The notes: generated by a model from the sequence alone, not told the origin. A DNA stretch of 64,000 nucleotides from Dioscorea cayenensis subsp. rotundata (GCF_009730915.1 NC_052487.1:2542001-2606000); one strand, 5' to 3'; positions 22,901-36,383 are shown, counted from the first letter of the stretch. A program made the numbers and translations.

Positions 22901-25553
22901 TTTGGGAAGAATAAATTATAACTAATTTTTTAAAATTAAAAAATAATTACAAACATAAAATTGAAAAAAGAAAACAAAGAAGTTAGAACTTAGAACCACA
23001 ATACACCGCTGAGCAAGTTATATAGAATTGTCAAAAATAAAAATTTAAAACACACGAGAGTGCGCGCGCACACAAAATTACATGTGAAAAGAATAAAACT
23101 TGGTTGGGGTCTACATTAACCTTGTAATAAACCATTAGCCATTACCCAAGCTTTCCCATTTCCTTCACATCATTATAAACAAACAAGACCTAAGAGCATC
23201 CCTATCACCACAAGATGTAATAATAAGTTAGTGCCTGATCAGCATAAATATTCATCAATCTAAGCTTTGTAGACAACATGAATAAAAAACACTGGACAAA
23301 CAAGATGAACAGTCTAAATGAAAATTCATAGTCATTTCAGAAAGCAAAGATAGCATAACTGGTATCACAACATACACATATCATAAACAGAACGAAAATA
23401 GTCTAGTTATGGTTTTATCAACTGAGATTAGAACAATATGGGGGATCCACATGAATGGCAGCTTGTTCAAAAGGATGCAGATGTACTCCCCCTCACAGCG
23501 AAAGCCTTCATTTCTTTCCACCTCTGTTTATCAATGCAATATCATATGAGAAAAGAAAATTCTTATTAACACAATGCACAACCATATATTGCAAATAGAA
23601 AACATCAACAAAAAGAAATATCACCGAGTGCTCTTGGGTGGTGTCTGGCTAGGTGGTGGAGGCAGTTCTTCCTCAGGGGAAGAAGATGACTCTCCTTGAA
23701 CATTCCCAGCCTGAATATTAATTAACAAAATTTCTTAGTCAATCTCTTCATCTAATAAATGAAAAGAAAAACATAACCGGGAAATAATTTGAAGCTTATA
23801 CAAACTTAACCCACATCAAAGACAGATTCTGCTGCAGCTGCACTTGGTGGCTGAACCTGCGGTGGAGCCCTGGGAGCTGGCCTTGCTGGTGGGCCCAAAG
23901 GTGGCTGCGGCAGTAGCGGAGAATAAGCAGCTACAGGTTGATCATCAACTTCCACAGGCAGGTATGGGGGGAGCCCCACATTGAGCAGCATCGACATTGC
24001 CTGTTATAAAACGAAGACATAACATGAGTTGCTTGTAAATCCATGCTTCAGATGAAAAAATTCCTCCCCTTTTCCTCACTACCGTATGTGAGCCATATGA
24101 CTTTTAAATCATGCAACTTGCCATGAATTCCATGGCAGTACACAGTAACAAAGAAATGGAAGAAAAATACCTTAATGATATATGTTGAGGATAGATACCA
24201 AGCTGGCCTTTTTTTTGTGTGTGGCCAAAGGAAATATAATATATACATATATATATACCAGTTCTATTCTAAAAGAATGAAATAAGAACATTAAGCAAAT
24301 GGTCTTTTGAATGCACTACTAACAGCATAACATATACAGATACTTGAGCGGGGCAATCATATACACAAGCAGGTAAAGATGGTGAAAAACCACAAGAAAA
24401 TAAGATTCAGAACTTCAAAATTATCAACAATTTGCATAATGCTTAGGCCATCAAGTTATCAGCATCAACTTCTGGAATCTTCACACATATATAAAACAGA
24501 TCGGCACTAAAACAGTCATACACAGTTAATAATCTAACAAGATACCAAAGATTGATGCAAAAAATCAAACAGTAAATCCATAGAAATGACTTCTAGATCA
24601 ATAACACCACCAAATAGACCTCCAAAATCACTCCATCAAATAATTGATTTCTTTGTTTAAACAGGATAACAAAAGGCAAGATCACATATTAAAGAAATTA
24701 TCAAACAAGATACCAAAGATTGATGCAAAAAATCAAACAGTAAATCCATAGAAGGGCTTATAGATCAATAACACCACCAAAGCGACCTCCAAAATCACTC
24801 CATCAAATAATTGATTTCTTTGTTCAAACAGGGTAACAAAAGGCAAGATCACAAATTAAAGAAATTATCAAACAAGATACCAAAGATTGATGCAAAAAAT
24901 CAAACAGTAAATCCATAGAAAGGGCTTTTAGATCAATAACACCACCAAATTAACCTCCAAAATCACTCCATCAAATAATTGACTTCTTTGTTCAAACATG
25001 ATAACAAAAGGCAAGATCACAAGTTAAAGAAAATATCAAACAGATACCAAAGATTGATACAAAAAATCAAACAGTAAATTCATAGAAAGGGCTTTTAGAT
25101 CAATAACACCACCAAATTGACCTCCAACATCACTCCATCAAATAATTGATTTCTTTGTTCAAACAGAATAACAAAAGGCGAGATCACAAATTAAAGAAAT
25201 TATCTTTCAAGGCTGAAAATTTCTCCCAAGAAGCAATCAAGAAACCAAACAACATCAAATAACCGAAACCCTAATCAAACTAGAAACGCAAGAGGGAAAA
25301 ATGTATACCCGACAGAAAGCCCTAGCCAACTCAGGGAACGCCCTTAAGATCGACATTGCTTCTTCTGGGTTCTGATTAATTAGCGCCTGCAACATCATAA
25401 TTAAAAAAAAAATATCAAAACTCTTGCAGAAAAGCAACAAAGAAACAGAAGGCTGTGAGGAGAATTGATCAATACCATCAGCTGGCTTGTCACCCGGAGA
25501 AGTTCCATGTACATTTCACGAACGTTGTCACCAGGGGGAGGCTGCGATGCCAT
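19998..25553 (-). CDS. Hinge-only ESP1 paralogue, type 1 copy 1 (five exons, open)
   Basis: Predicted exons are 25553-25476, 25386-25309, 24000-23811, 23694-23625 and 20007-19998, coding 141 residues with all junctions in phase. It starts MASQPPPGDNVREMYMELL, followed by SQLMALINQNPEEAMSILRA and AFPELARAFCR, which align with the ESP1 hinge (exons 1 and 2 there; exon 2 is also 78 bases). Exon 3 gives MLLNVGLPPYLPVEVDD and a Pro/Ala-rich stretch, exon 4 GESSSSPEEELPPPPSQTPP. The frame ends three codons into the remnant of ESP1 exon 6, so the C-terminal domain is lost. The exon 4 acceptor (AAG/GAGAG) was chosen because it keeps the frame; it is a TAG in other copies. A TATA box lies upstream. 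Expression is unproven. Confidence 0.65.
20010..23620 (-). other. Long intron of type 1 copy 1 with three related modules
   Basis: The intron separating the proline-rich exon from the last short exon is about 3.6 kb, against 1.7 kb in ESP1. Related landmarks recur inside it: a GATCAGCAYAA-type anchor near 21740, 22157 and 23236, and an AATTAATTAAGAGGGTG segment near 21375. A GATGCAATTTTGTTCTATTT block near 22300 has a weaker relative near 20360. It looks like repeated internal duplication. No genes are seen in it. Confidence 0.55.
24541..25203 (-). repeat. Four tandem copies of a 167-bp unit in intron 2 of type 1 copy 1
   Basis: The sequence GATACCAAAGATTGATGCAA begins at 24541, 24709 and 24876, with a one-base variant (GATAC instead of GATGC) at 25043, a period of 167-168 bases. 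The copies differ by only a few bases. Units at 36, 46 and 60 kb show one copy or a different expansion, so this one is specific to this unit. Confidence 0.9.
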
Positions 25554-25612
25554 GTTTTTTTGCTCTGGTCTCTTTTGGAAATTTCCCTTCGGACATTAGG
25601 GCCGAGCACTGG

Positions 25613-25620
25613 TATAAATA
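25613..25620 (-). promoter_or_regulatory. TATA box of type 1 copy 1
   Basis: TATTTATA on the minus strand lies 60 bases upstream of the ATG at 25553. The same element and spacing occur in the other open type 1 copies, at 46334-46341 and 60806-60813. It is deleted in the second type 1 copy near 36400. Confidence 0.6.
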
Positions 25621-26439
25621 TCTACGAGAAAAATAAGGTGGGTCGGTTCCAATTCAGAGCTCCGCTAATACTCCAACAATCGGATCCAAATCCGAATCCG
25701 AAACCGAAATTTTTTAAATAGAATCATATATGTAAACAAAATTGATATATATATATATAGACTCAAAATTCATAAGTCAAATTAAATGCAAGGCATTATT
25801 TATAATCAATGCAGAATAAATGAAATACCTTTTCTCTTATATATATATATATATATATTTCTAAATACTTAACATTATCCATACATACCTCTGCACGTGT
25901 TTGTAGAATAAAAAAAAACCAACTTATATTTTCACTCTCTTGGCTTGTTATTTCTCTGTTGTTTTCTGCCAACAAAATCCATCAGTTCTCAAGAAGTTGC
26001 ATCATCTCCAAGAATCAGACTACACAAGTTATCCAGTTCAACTTACCCAACAAGATTTTATATGCTTTGCTTAACGGTGACATATCCTGGGTCCAAGCTC
26101 AATATCCCCCGCAATTCGAGCATCTTTCTTGCTAAGTGTACATGCATCTATCAGCTCTTTACTCTTTGCAGAGAAATCCATTTGTCAGGCAATTTCCTTT
26201 TGGAGATAGCTGTGTTCTTATTCAACAGAAACAGCAACTTCGTCAGCATCTCTACAAGGAGAATGAGACTTGTAAATCAAAATGCGACATCTAACACTGT
26301 AGGGACAGTTCATTTCCACAAATGCATGGAAACATTTTATCATTCTTATCATCAGAAGACTGCATTGATAGAGGAAAAAAACAACCCAACTACAACAACC
26401 ACAAAAGCCAGGTTTACAAAGCAGGATTTGGTGTAATAT

Positions 26440-29400
26440 GTCAATGGATTTCTCACCATCAGCATAAAATGGCTGTTTTACTCAACTGCTTTGTTTAGTT
26501 GGCAGGAAATTGATCTACTCGGTGGTGAGGCTTACTACTTGCTGAAGGAGATTCCCTTCTATCAGTTATTATCTGCATTAAGTACAAGAGAAGACATCAG
26601 TCAAAGAAATCATTTGGTTCAGTGAACCTCAGATGCCTGGCACAGAGGCCATCTTGCTAGAAGGCACTGGTGGTGGCCTTGGCAACCAAGCCAGAAGCAA
26701 TGGCTTTTCCATTAGCCTGAGTGCTTATGTTGCAAGGAGTTCCCAACTAAAACTCTAAAGTCAGCACCCATACTCAAAACGTCCCTGCATATTTGAGACA
26801 TGTTGAAGGGAAGCATCTCATTCAAATCCATAGTGTCATGAGATTAAAAAATAAAAAATAAAAGCCAACCCCACAACTGTTAACCTTTATGACTAAATTT
26901 TCAATAAAACTACAGATATTTGTTCTCATATACAATAAATCAATCTGTGCCAATTTTCAGAAGATTAAGGGGCACCATGGAATTTTCTTGAATGCCAAGA
27001 AAATCTTTAAACCTGGGAGTTGAACATGGATCATACTATATTTGTGATACATTACGAAGAAAATAAAAAATGCAAAACTTTGTGATAAGAAAAGGAGAGC
27101 TTAATCTTGTTTATTGGAAAAGGTGTCTTGGATGCAATTTGTTCTATTTTATTCAAAGAATTTGCTATGTTAAAATGCTCGACACTTAAATGGGATGATG
27201 TTATGATTGCAAATCATGGATTTTATCTGCAAATAACTAAATCATACTACGAAAAGAACATAGGAAGTATTTGGAATTGTTTGTTTTAAATAAGGAAATA
27301 TCTAAATGATTTCACCCTTGCAACCATGTTGGGATGAGAAGGATATTGTGTAATAAGCGTAGAATAATCAAAATTTTTAAAACAAGAAAGACATAAAGAT
27401 AAGGAATATCATCACATAATAAATAAATAAATAAACTGTACAGAAGTGTATAAGAATTAAAAATTTAAAATATAAGTGAAGATAAGCAATGGTAAAAAAA
27501 ATAATTATTATATTCTAAACAAAAAAACACACGTCAGGAAGATAAGGAAGTTAGGAACAAAGAAAAAATCTACTTATCATGTGAGAATGACGCAATTAGA
27601 CTTCTTTAACAATTATCAACCATGAGAAGTTATAAAATTAAAAATAAAAAAGTAAAACATAAATGTAATAAAACAAGATAACGGATGTAGCACATTAAAA
27701 ATGCACTTTAGCATTAAATTTGTCTTTAACCATTAACTTAGACTTTCCAAGTAGGTAGCATTCTTTCCTATGTAGCATTTTTTTCCCATGCTTTATGGTG
27801 CTCAATGCACACCAGATGCTACTACTATCATTAATTAATTAATTAAGAACGTCTGGGTGAAGTAACTGAAAGAGTTAAAGTAGACCGAATCCATCCATGG
27901 GGGATAACATTGGCTACTAGAGTGTGAGAATCATCTCTCACTTCTTCAATTCACTCATGTTCAGCTTCCTTGAATTCAAACAAATCCTATCACAACTAAA
28001 GGAGATGACCATTTTTTTTTAAATTAAATTCATAATATCACCAACCACAAAACAAGCACAAGAAAGTAGCGCAAGACCTAACTTGCTTCTAATTTATACA
28101 AGTGGTGCTTTGGCCCTGTTTTCCCACTTCCTTCACCACATTATAAATAAACAAACCTAAAAGCATTCAAAGACGCCAAGAAGTATTAACGAATTAGTGC
28201 TTGATCAGCTAAATTACTTCCAATATATGTTCCGTAAATAGTATGAATAAAAAATATTGAACAATATAATATCGACAATCTGAGCAAAAATTCATGGTCA
28301 TTTCATAAAGCAAAGATGGCATAATGCTCAATAAGAAAATCGGCAAAGATGTCAATTGATTGGAAATAATTTTTTTTACATCATATCCACATGATCTAGC
28401 TCCTGGGTTTCTAAAACATTGTAATACAATATAAAATTTGTGGTTCAAACAATTACTACTTGACCCAGTTATGTCATCAAAAATTGACATATTTTAAATG
28501 TTTGTTAACACCAGGAAAAGCAAGGGAAAACAATGTCATGTCCACAATCATATAAAGGTAAAATGGCCATTGTTAATACAGATGGCAAGGAAGCAATTTG
28601 ACCAATCTCAAACAAGAAACTATGAGCAAATAAGGTTCAAAGGAAAAGTAAAATCACATAATAAATAAATGAATTAATCAGTAAAACTAAAAAGAAAAAA
28701 AAAACATAAAAACTTAAAGATCAATGAAGATAAGAAAATGACAATATAATTTATAGCCTAATACTGAAAATTAAACAGTTAGGAAAACATCCACTCCCCC
28801 ACTCAAGCTATACAATAAACTATTGAAAAACTTAATCAAGAAGTTATCTAGGAAAATCAATAAGACGAATAAAACATCATTTAAAAAAAGAACAATAAGT
28901 AATTTGAGAATCATTGTGCACCACCATTTGTGAGGTGAATAAGATAAAGACTTGCATAATCTAGTCATAAAGAAAAGGATATGATTAGGCATGCCTAAAC
29001 AAATTACCAACATTGAAAACACTATAAATTAAAAACAAAAAGAATTGTAAAATACATATGTCTACAGAGAATCATAAGAAAAGAACCATAAAAAAATATT
29101 CCGAATAGGGCATATTACTTCGACCGCGGCACATTAACCCCCACTAAACCATTTACCTTGTTCTTGAGCATTAATCCACAATTCACAAGCAGGTAGCATT
29201 TTCTTCCACAATTTACAGTGTTCAGCATAGCAAATACTGCTGCCATCACTGTCTAATTAAGCGGCATTAGCTCATCGCTAATGGTTAGGCAAAAGAATTC
29301 AAAAAGCAGACCCACTCCTCTAACTATTGGCTGATAATGTCTCAGAAACTTCTTCCGCTTCTTCATTTTCTCCTATTCCCTCATTGATTGTAACTCAACT

Positions 29401-31090
29401 CAACAAACCTTTATAAACAGGACCAAATGGCCATCCTTTAAAAAATTTCAATTCATAAAAATCACTAATTCACGAAACAAATACAACAACTAACACTAAA
29501 CCTAATTTGTTCCACTTGACAGAAGTTGGGATTTACCCATTCTTTCCTACTTCCTTCACCGCATTATCAATCTAAGAGCATTCCTACTGCACCTAGATGT
29601 ATTAAAAAGTTAGTTCTTGATCAGCATAAATACTTCTATTCTAAGCACTGTAAACAACACGAACAAAAAACATTTAATAAATAAGATGCACGATCTACGA
29701 GAAATGTCATAGTCATTTCAGAAAGCGCACATAGCATTGTCAGTATCACACCATACATATAACATAAACAAAACAAAATAGGCCTTAGTTCATTATTTAA
29801 CAACTGAGACAAGAACAACATTGGGGGTCCACATCAGTTGCAACTTCTTCAGAAGGATGCAGATGTAGTCCCTCACAAGCAAAAGACTTCACTTCTTATC
29901 TCCTCTGCTTTTTCATGCAACATCAAGTGAAAAAAGAAAATTACTTATAAACACAAACCACAACAATATATTGCAGATAAAAAATAAATATCAACAGACA
30001 GCAATATCACCTAGTGCTGTTGGGTGGTGTCTGGCTAGGCGGTCGAGTTTCTTCTTCCTCAGAGGGTGAAGATGGCTCTCCTAGATGATTCCCACCATGA
30101 ATATGCATTAACAAAATTTCTTAGCTGTACTCTTATTCTAATAACAGAAAAGACAAACATAAAGACTGGGAAAAACTTTCAAGCTTATATAAGCTTAACC
30201 CACATCAAATGCAGGTTGTGCTTAGGGTGCAGTTGATGGCTGAACCTGAGGTGGAAAATGAAGCAAGGGAGTTGGCCGTGGTGGTGGGCTCAAATGTGGC
30301 TGCGTCAGCTTGATCAACAAAATTATCATCCCCATCCACATCATCATCCATAGAAGCATCAGTTTCCAGAGACAGGCATGGGGGAAGCCCCACCCTCCGC
30401 AACAACAATTCTGCCTGTCAGGAAACAAAATAAAACAAAGCATTAGTTGCATGCAGATCCATACTTCAGTTGACAAATGTCTCAAAAAATTTTCTGAGGC
30501 AAGAATTTTCCATCAATCATGCAACTTGTAATAAATTTCATGGCAAAATTTGGACACAATAATGGAAGAAAGACAACTAACAGGTATGTGTTCACAATAG
30601 ACACCAGTCAGGGCATTTTTTTGCCAAAGGAAATAAATGAAATATTAAAAAAAAACCCCAGTTACCAAATCAAGAAAGCACATACAAATCATCAAACTCA
30701 ATTGGTCAAAAAATCAAATGACAAAATGAAACCAAAACCCTAACCTAAAAATAAAAAAAGATAATTTCACATTAAGATCATTAAACTCGTCAGATCAAGA
30801 AGACAAATAATAACACAAAACAAAAACCCTAACGACAAAAAATATTAATAATAATAATACTCTAAAGAGAGATCACATCAAATCAAGATTGGCGTGGAGC
30901 ATCTCCCTGCCAGCCTCCAGGTTCTCGTCAACGATAGCCTGCAAAACCGATTCCCAAATCATCAGAAATCTTAACGAAGAGAGCATTAAAAAAAAAAAAA
31001 AAATGGAAGAAATGAGAACCTTGACACTGTGCATCATCTCCATGAGCTGACCTAGGGATGGAAGTCAAGCAGGAAATCATTGCCGGAGCC
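26440..31090 (-). pseudogene. ESP1 type 2 copy 1, broken
   Basis: This copy retains an ESP1-like promoter (GAAGCGTCTTCTCTTCC near 31132), but the ATGATGGCG start is degenerate. Exon 1 (about 31085-31020) and exon 2 (about 30940-30890) survive as fragments: the hinge reads AIVDENLEAGREMLHANLDL, then hits a stop where ESP1 exon 2 would continue, and the usual donor is lost. Exon 3 (about 30420-30200) gives AELLLRRVGLPPCLSLETD, but the proline-rich part lies in another frame. An exon-4 equivalent lies near 30092-30012, exon 6 near 26795-26600 and exon 7 near 26575-26440 (QEMLM region). No continuous protein can be read. Confidence 0.8.
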
Positions 31091-31429
31091 CGGGGGAACG
31101 CTAGGCCGGCACCTTCTCGTTTCTCTTTGAAGCGTCTTCTCTTCCGGCGTTCAACGGGGAGTTGAACTACTAATTATATATCTCTGTCAGAAAACTGTTA
31201 ACGGATCGGGTCCACTTCGGAGCTTCGCTGGGCGCAGCATATAGACCCGAATCCGAAATGACAACGTTTTACATCCTGCCCTACATTTACGAATCGGGTC
31301 TACATATATTTTTTTTTTTTTTGTTAAAAATTGTCCAACAAAATGATAAATTGGTTTCTAAGATATAAAAAAAAATTTCGGAAAAAACTCCCCACATAAA
31401 GATGTTCTTATGATTCCGGATGCATTTTA

Positions 31430-31693
31430 TTGGAAATAGTTTATTACCGTATTTAGTTGTCATAGTAATTAATTTGTTAAAATATAAAAAATTATAAGAT
31501 TACTATAGTAATTCAAAATAGACACCAAATTTGATGGTAATAGAATTACCACTTTCTTGGTAATTTTTATAAGTTGGTAATGTGATATTACCATTCACAT
31601 TACCACCGGTGCAATGCCAAACGTGATAATATTTTCAGATTACCACGTAACACGAGTTATCTTTCTACATTACTGAAAACCAAACGCCCCTTA
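31430..31693. mobile_element. Tourist-like MITE in the upstream region of type 2 copy 1
   Basis: The block is absent at the same place near 38065 (and 53130). It is flanked by TTA on each side (31427-31429 and 31691-31693), and its right end, read inward on the minus strand, begins GGGGCGTTTGGTTTTC, with a weaker inverted match near 31446 on the left. A TTA target duplication and a GTTTGGTT-type terminus fit PIF/Harbinger (Tourist) MITEs. The left boundary is approximate. Confidence 0.55.
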
Positions 31694-31959
31694 AACCTAA
31701 CAAATATAAAATTGAAAGAAAATTTCAAATTTATTGACGTAAAAATTAAAAAAAAAATCTTCAAAAGATTCTATTTTGTTTTTAAAATTTATTTTAGAAC
31801 AAGTAAAACTTTAAATATATTTTTAAATTTTAAAAAGAGTTTTATGAGGCAAAGTGATAAAAAAACAGTTGTAATGCATGGTTGAAATAAAATAATAAAT
31901 ATTATATAAAAATAAATAAATAATTTTTTACAAAAATATTCTTGGCGCACATTTTACCT

Positions 31960-33146
31960 GTAGTAATCAATCCGAAAAGTAGTAATTATTTAGATACCCT
32001 ACGAAAACCAAAAATATATATACTTGGATCCGTTTCAAAATGATATAAGCACAAAAGCCATAGCAGAACATAAGGGTAAAAATGCTTCTCCATGGTAAAG
32101 TTTATCCAAATTTATCCAAATCCAATTACATAATCACAGAGACGTCAGACCTTCAAGGCTTCAACAAATAAATATATATTTGTGGTCACAAAAACAGAAG
32201 ATATCTCTCTTACATGAATTGCACAGTATAAAATAGGAAACCTGATAAAAGGGGGTTAAAAATAAAATAAAATCTCCAGGAACAAATCTTCTTCAACAAT
32301 ACAAACATTTATGCTTTGCCAATCTTTCTAAGATCATAAGACCGATAGACGCAATAAAAGAATAAATACACATTCATTTTCAACTAATTTATAGCTAATA
32401 TAATATGAGTTTCAATATGATACTTTGCCAGATGGTCTAAATTCTCATGATATCCCAGCCAAGCTCGGTTGATGAATAATGGCTTGCTGCGACATGTACA
32501 AAAACCTGGACATTTTCAGTGTTCTACACAATACAGAGAGAGATTAACAAGTTTTCGAAATGTCCACAACACCAATCACCGGCTGCATTGTTGATGAAAG
32601 TTGTCTACCTGCATTATTTGAAGATTCATTGTACTTAAATCAATTCAAGGTATCCAGTTCAACTTACCTGAACAGATTTTGTTCAATTTGCTTCAGGGCG
32701 ATATATCTGTCCACGACGTCAGTTTCTTTTGCAATTCCAGCACATTTCTTGCAATATGTCCGTCCATGCATCTCTCAGTACATTACTCTTTGCAGAGCAA
32801 TCCACTTGTCTGTAGTTTGATTTTGGAAATAGTGGCTCTTATTCAAGGGCAGACACAGCAGGATCAGCATTTTTTATCGTCAGAAATTTGGCTAGTTTAA
32901 AAATCAAGCTACAGCATCTGGCATTGTTAGACCAGATCATTTCAACAAAAAAGCTTGATAGAGATAACATTCTATCAACCTCATCAGAAGATCTGCATTG
33001 ATAAAAACACGAAGATCAACATCAACAAATACAGAAACCAAGTGTACAAATCAAGCTTTAGTTCAATAACTTACTGATTACTATTTGACATGTCCCCATA
33101 ATCCTATATGATGGTAATCATATAACAATCGAGACCAATCCAAAAC
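31960..33146 (-). other. 3' block of type 1 unit 2, near-identical to 38330-39490
   Basis: The block matches the 3' block of the third type 1 unit almost base for base (compare 32557-32880 with 38942-39265), while the fourth unit (53993 onward) is clearly more diverged. About 2.3 kb present in the third unit, including the exon 6/7 remnants, is missing at about 33080. Confidence 0.7.
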
Positions 33147-34659
33147 ATTCCTTTATGGCAAAAAATGTCTTAAAGTTCCTTAACTTTGATAATGCCATTG
33201 GGGTGGACATTGCGCACAGTAAGTATGGCAATCTGAATTTCTGGTTGGATTCTGCTCCTCCCAATTGCTCACGGGCTTTTCGTAGTCTCTGCAGAACCGC
33301 TTCTATCTTGAAACCTTTTTGTTGGATCAATACTGTTAACCCTTTCCATACCTCTTTTCTTTTTGATCCATGGCTTTTTGATGTGCCCGTTGCTTTTAAA
33401 CCAACCTTTCTGAATGTAAACTCTGATTTCCAAACTATCAATATGATTGATTTGATCTATGATGGCATTTTGAACATACAGAATATAAGATCTTTCTTTG
33501 GTGATAACTTGAACCACCTGATCTCCACTCTTGGTTCTATTGATGTCGAAGGCACTAATCACTGGGTTTCAAGCCCTAAATCTTCCTGCATCAGTATCTC
33601 TTCAGTGGTTTTTCTCCGCTTAAATCATAACGCCTTCTTGTCTGAGCATTGGTTGGGTTGGAGCAAACTCTGGAAAATTGAAGTCACCCCTTGTATCAAG
33701 CACTTTATCTGGCTTCTCCTCCATGGCAAAATCTCTACTACTGATTATCTCAGCAGCAGCATCAACCTGGGTCCCAGAAGTTTGTGTATCCTTTGTAATA
33801 TTGAAATGGAATCTGCTGACCATATGTTTTACCATTGCAGCAAAGCTCAAATTGCTTGGAGTATTCTTAGGGCCAATATTGGTCTGAGCCTTTACTTCTC
33901 TGACAGCATTAGCTCTGGAGCTTGGATAAGTGATTACAATCTTCCTATATTTACTGTTTCTCTTATTTCTGCAATTATATGGTTTCTGTGGAAAGCTCGT
34001 TGTGAAGCCATCTTCAAAAACATCACCCATAATTTCCCCCTGATTATTAACAGAGCTATTGCTCATGCTGAATTCATTCAAGAAGATACAAACCTTTGTG
34101 AAAAGCGCCCACTCCTCACCAACTTCAATCATTCCGAAGGCCTCTTCCTTTTCTCCACTGCAAATTGGAACTCTGTCAGAGAGATAGGGTATACTGTTTT
34201 TTTATTTCAAACTCCAATTGCCACGTTTCCATTGCAGGTTGCTCTGCTTTCCCTGCTGACTCAACTCTTGCTGCTGAGCTCCATGCCATAGCAATTTCTT
34301 TGCGCACTGTTGCTGAAAGGCAGTTAAAACATTCAGTACATTTTCACCAGCAATCCGGAAATCCCCAACTTGATTAAATCCAACAGAAATCTGATCCTAT
34401 GACGATTGTCTCATGTGATTCTGAGTGTCAAGCTTCTCATTGAGAATGCGGGAAACCAAAACATCATTGGCATACCCAGAAATTGGATGGATCCTAACAC
34501 TAAGCTTGTTGTTTCAGGAGCCAACATTCATGCTCTTAATCTATTCTTGTCTGGTCGCGATCTCCTTAGATGGGTCATGAAGAGCTTTTGTAATTTTGGT
34601 TTCATCTTTTAGTTTAGCTTTCCTGTTGTTTTTGTGTATTTGTACTTTCTTTCAATAAA
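33147..34659 (+). mobile_element. L1-type LINE, 5'-truncated, in type 1 unit 2
   Basis: A 378-codon open stretch (33155-34291) encodes the region after the reverse transcriptase of a plant L1-like LINE. It has an FLFDPWLFDVP motif, then a reverse-transcriptase zinc-binding domain with KHFIWLLLHGKISTTDYL and CILCNIEMESADHMFYHC (a C-x2-C-x8-H-x4-C pattern). An RNase H-like part (ADSTLAAELHAIAISL, about 34240) follows in a shifted frame. The RT core and the endonuclease are missing. The left junction, after ATCCAAAAC, is the same as in the copy at 41900, so both derive from one insertion. The right end abuts the LPPYLPV exon of the ESP1 copy, a secondary rearrangement. Confidence 0.85.
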
Positions 34660-36383
34660 GCAGCTACAGCTTGATCATTACTTTCCACAGGCAGGTATGG
34701 GGGGAGCCCCACACAGATCAGCATCAACATTGCCTGTGATAAAACAAAGACATAACATGAGTTGCTTATGAATCCATGCTTCAGATGAGAAATTCCTCCC
34801 CTTTTCCTCACTACTATATGTGAACCATATGACTTTTAAATCATGCAACTTGTCCTGAATTTCAGGCAGAACACAACAAAAAAGAAATGGAAGAAAAATA
34901 CCTTAATGGCCTATGTTCAAGATAGATACCAAGCAGCAGTTCTATTCTAACAGAATGAAATGGGAACATTAAGCAAATGGTATTTTGCATGCGCTACTCT
35001 ATAACAGCATTATATATACAGAAACTTGAGCGGGCCAATCATATACACATGCAAGCAAATATGGTGGAAACCCACAACAAGAAACTTCAAAATTATCAAC
35101 AATTTGCATAATGCTTAGGTCATCAAGTTATCAACATCAACTTCTGGAATCTTCATGCCTAAATGAAACAGATCGGGCCTAAAATAGTCATACACAGTTA
35201 AATATCAAACAAGCTACCCAAGATTGATGCAAAAAATCAAACAGTATATCCATAGGAAGGGTTTCTACATCATAGTTACCAGAAACCCGATCCAAGTAGC
35301 TAGACAGGTAGGGATACAAGAAACTTCTATTGTATTGATACCATCAGTTATATAAAATATGTATTGTATCGATACTTATATAAAATATATACAAAATTAT
35401 AAAACTTTAATATTAATTCGAAAGAAAAAGATGTTCTTAGATTACTAAATAGATCCAGAAGCGCATAAGCATAACATTTAATAACAAACGACTATTATAA
35501 TTAAAGTTATAAAAATAATTAAGCAAACTTCAAAGAACTAATTTTATTGCAATTTTGAAGTATATATAGATTATAATTTTATGTAATAAAATTTTATATT
35601 AGATAATAATTTAAAAACTTATACTAGATTTAAAAAAAAATAGCAATTTTATCTATAACAACTTTTAAAACCTAATCAATTATAGCATTATCTATAACTA
35701 TTTAAAAAAACAAATTAGATAGATTTTTATAAAATGTATGGTTAATTAATTTTGATACGCCCCCTTTCATCGTCTCAGGTCGATCAATCCGGAACAAACT
35801 CTGATTGAGTACAAGCGATCGAAGATCTATGGGAGCCTTAACGAATCTGGTAACCATGTTCTGCATCAATAACACCTCCAAATCGACCTCCAAAATCACT
35901 CCATCAAAAAATTGATTTTTTTGTTCACACAAGATAACAAAAGGAAAGATCACAAATTAAAGAAATTATCTTTCAAAGCTGAAAACTTTCCCCAAGAAGC
36001 AATCAAAAAATCAAACAAAAAAAGATAACAGAAACACTAATCAAACAAGAAACGCAAGAGGAAAAACGTATACCCGACTGAAAGACCTAGCCAACTCAGG
36101 GAACGCTCCGAAGATCTCCATTGCTTCTTGCGGGTTTTGATCAATTAGCACCTGCAACATCATCTAAAAAAATCAAAACTCTTGCAGAGAATCAACAAAG
36201 AAGCAGAAGGTGGTGAGGGGAATTGATCAATATAAAAAAAAAATCAAAACTCTTCCAGAGAATCAAAAAAAAAAGCAGAAGGCGATGAGGGGAATTGATC
36301 AATACCTTAAGCTGGCTGGTCACCCGGAAAAGTAGCAAGAACATTTCACGAACATCGTCGCCTAGGGGAGGCTGCGATGCCAT
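34614..36383 (-). pseudogene. ESP1 type 1 copy 2, truncated by rearrangement at the LINE
   Basis: Exon 1 (36383-36306, MASQPPLGDDVREMF) and exon 2 (36151-36074, VLIDQNPQEAMEIFGAF) are intact and 78 bases each. Exon 3 starts at 34733 with MLICVGLPPYLPVESND, but after about 24 codons it runs into LINE sequence, which adds LLKESTNTQKQQES and a stop at 34614. The predicted product is 91 residues. The later exons are gone. About 48 bases upstream of the ATG, including the TATA box of the other type 1 copies, are deleted (junction near 36402). Both hits suggest a dead copy, though the remaining frame is still open. Confidence 0.75.
35273..35859. mobile_element. Insertion of unknown class, 0.6 kb, shared with 59657-60288
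   Basis: The block is bounded by near-identical 9-base direct repeats (TCTACATCA at 35264-35272, TCTGCATCA at 35860-35868). It is missing from the same intron in the units at 24 and 45 kb. Imperfect inverted ends share TTACCAGA. A 9-base target duplication with short inverted ends fits a Mutator-like non-autonomous element, but no coding part exists to confirm this. Confidence 0.55.

Noticed and set aside
23045-23072. CA/CG alternating tract as a functional Z-DNA site
   Set aside because: It is a simple repeat that recurs with its unit (near 43690 and 57750) and varies in length. Nothing else supports a function.
25945-26436. 163-codon plus-strand frame, with relatives near 19238, 32560, 36882, 38945, 47775, 54000 and 61136
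   Set aside because: It lies antisense to the 3' blocks of ESP1 units. The frame is broken differently in the other copies and changes between them do not favour coding. It repeats only because the unit repeats.
33155-34291. 378-codon frame as a possible host gene
   Set aside because: The zinc-binding motif and the RNase H-like tail identify it as the 3' part of an L1-type LINE.
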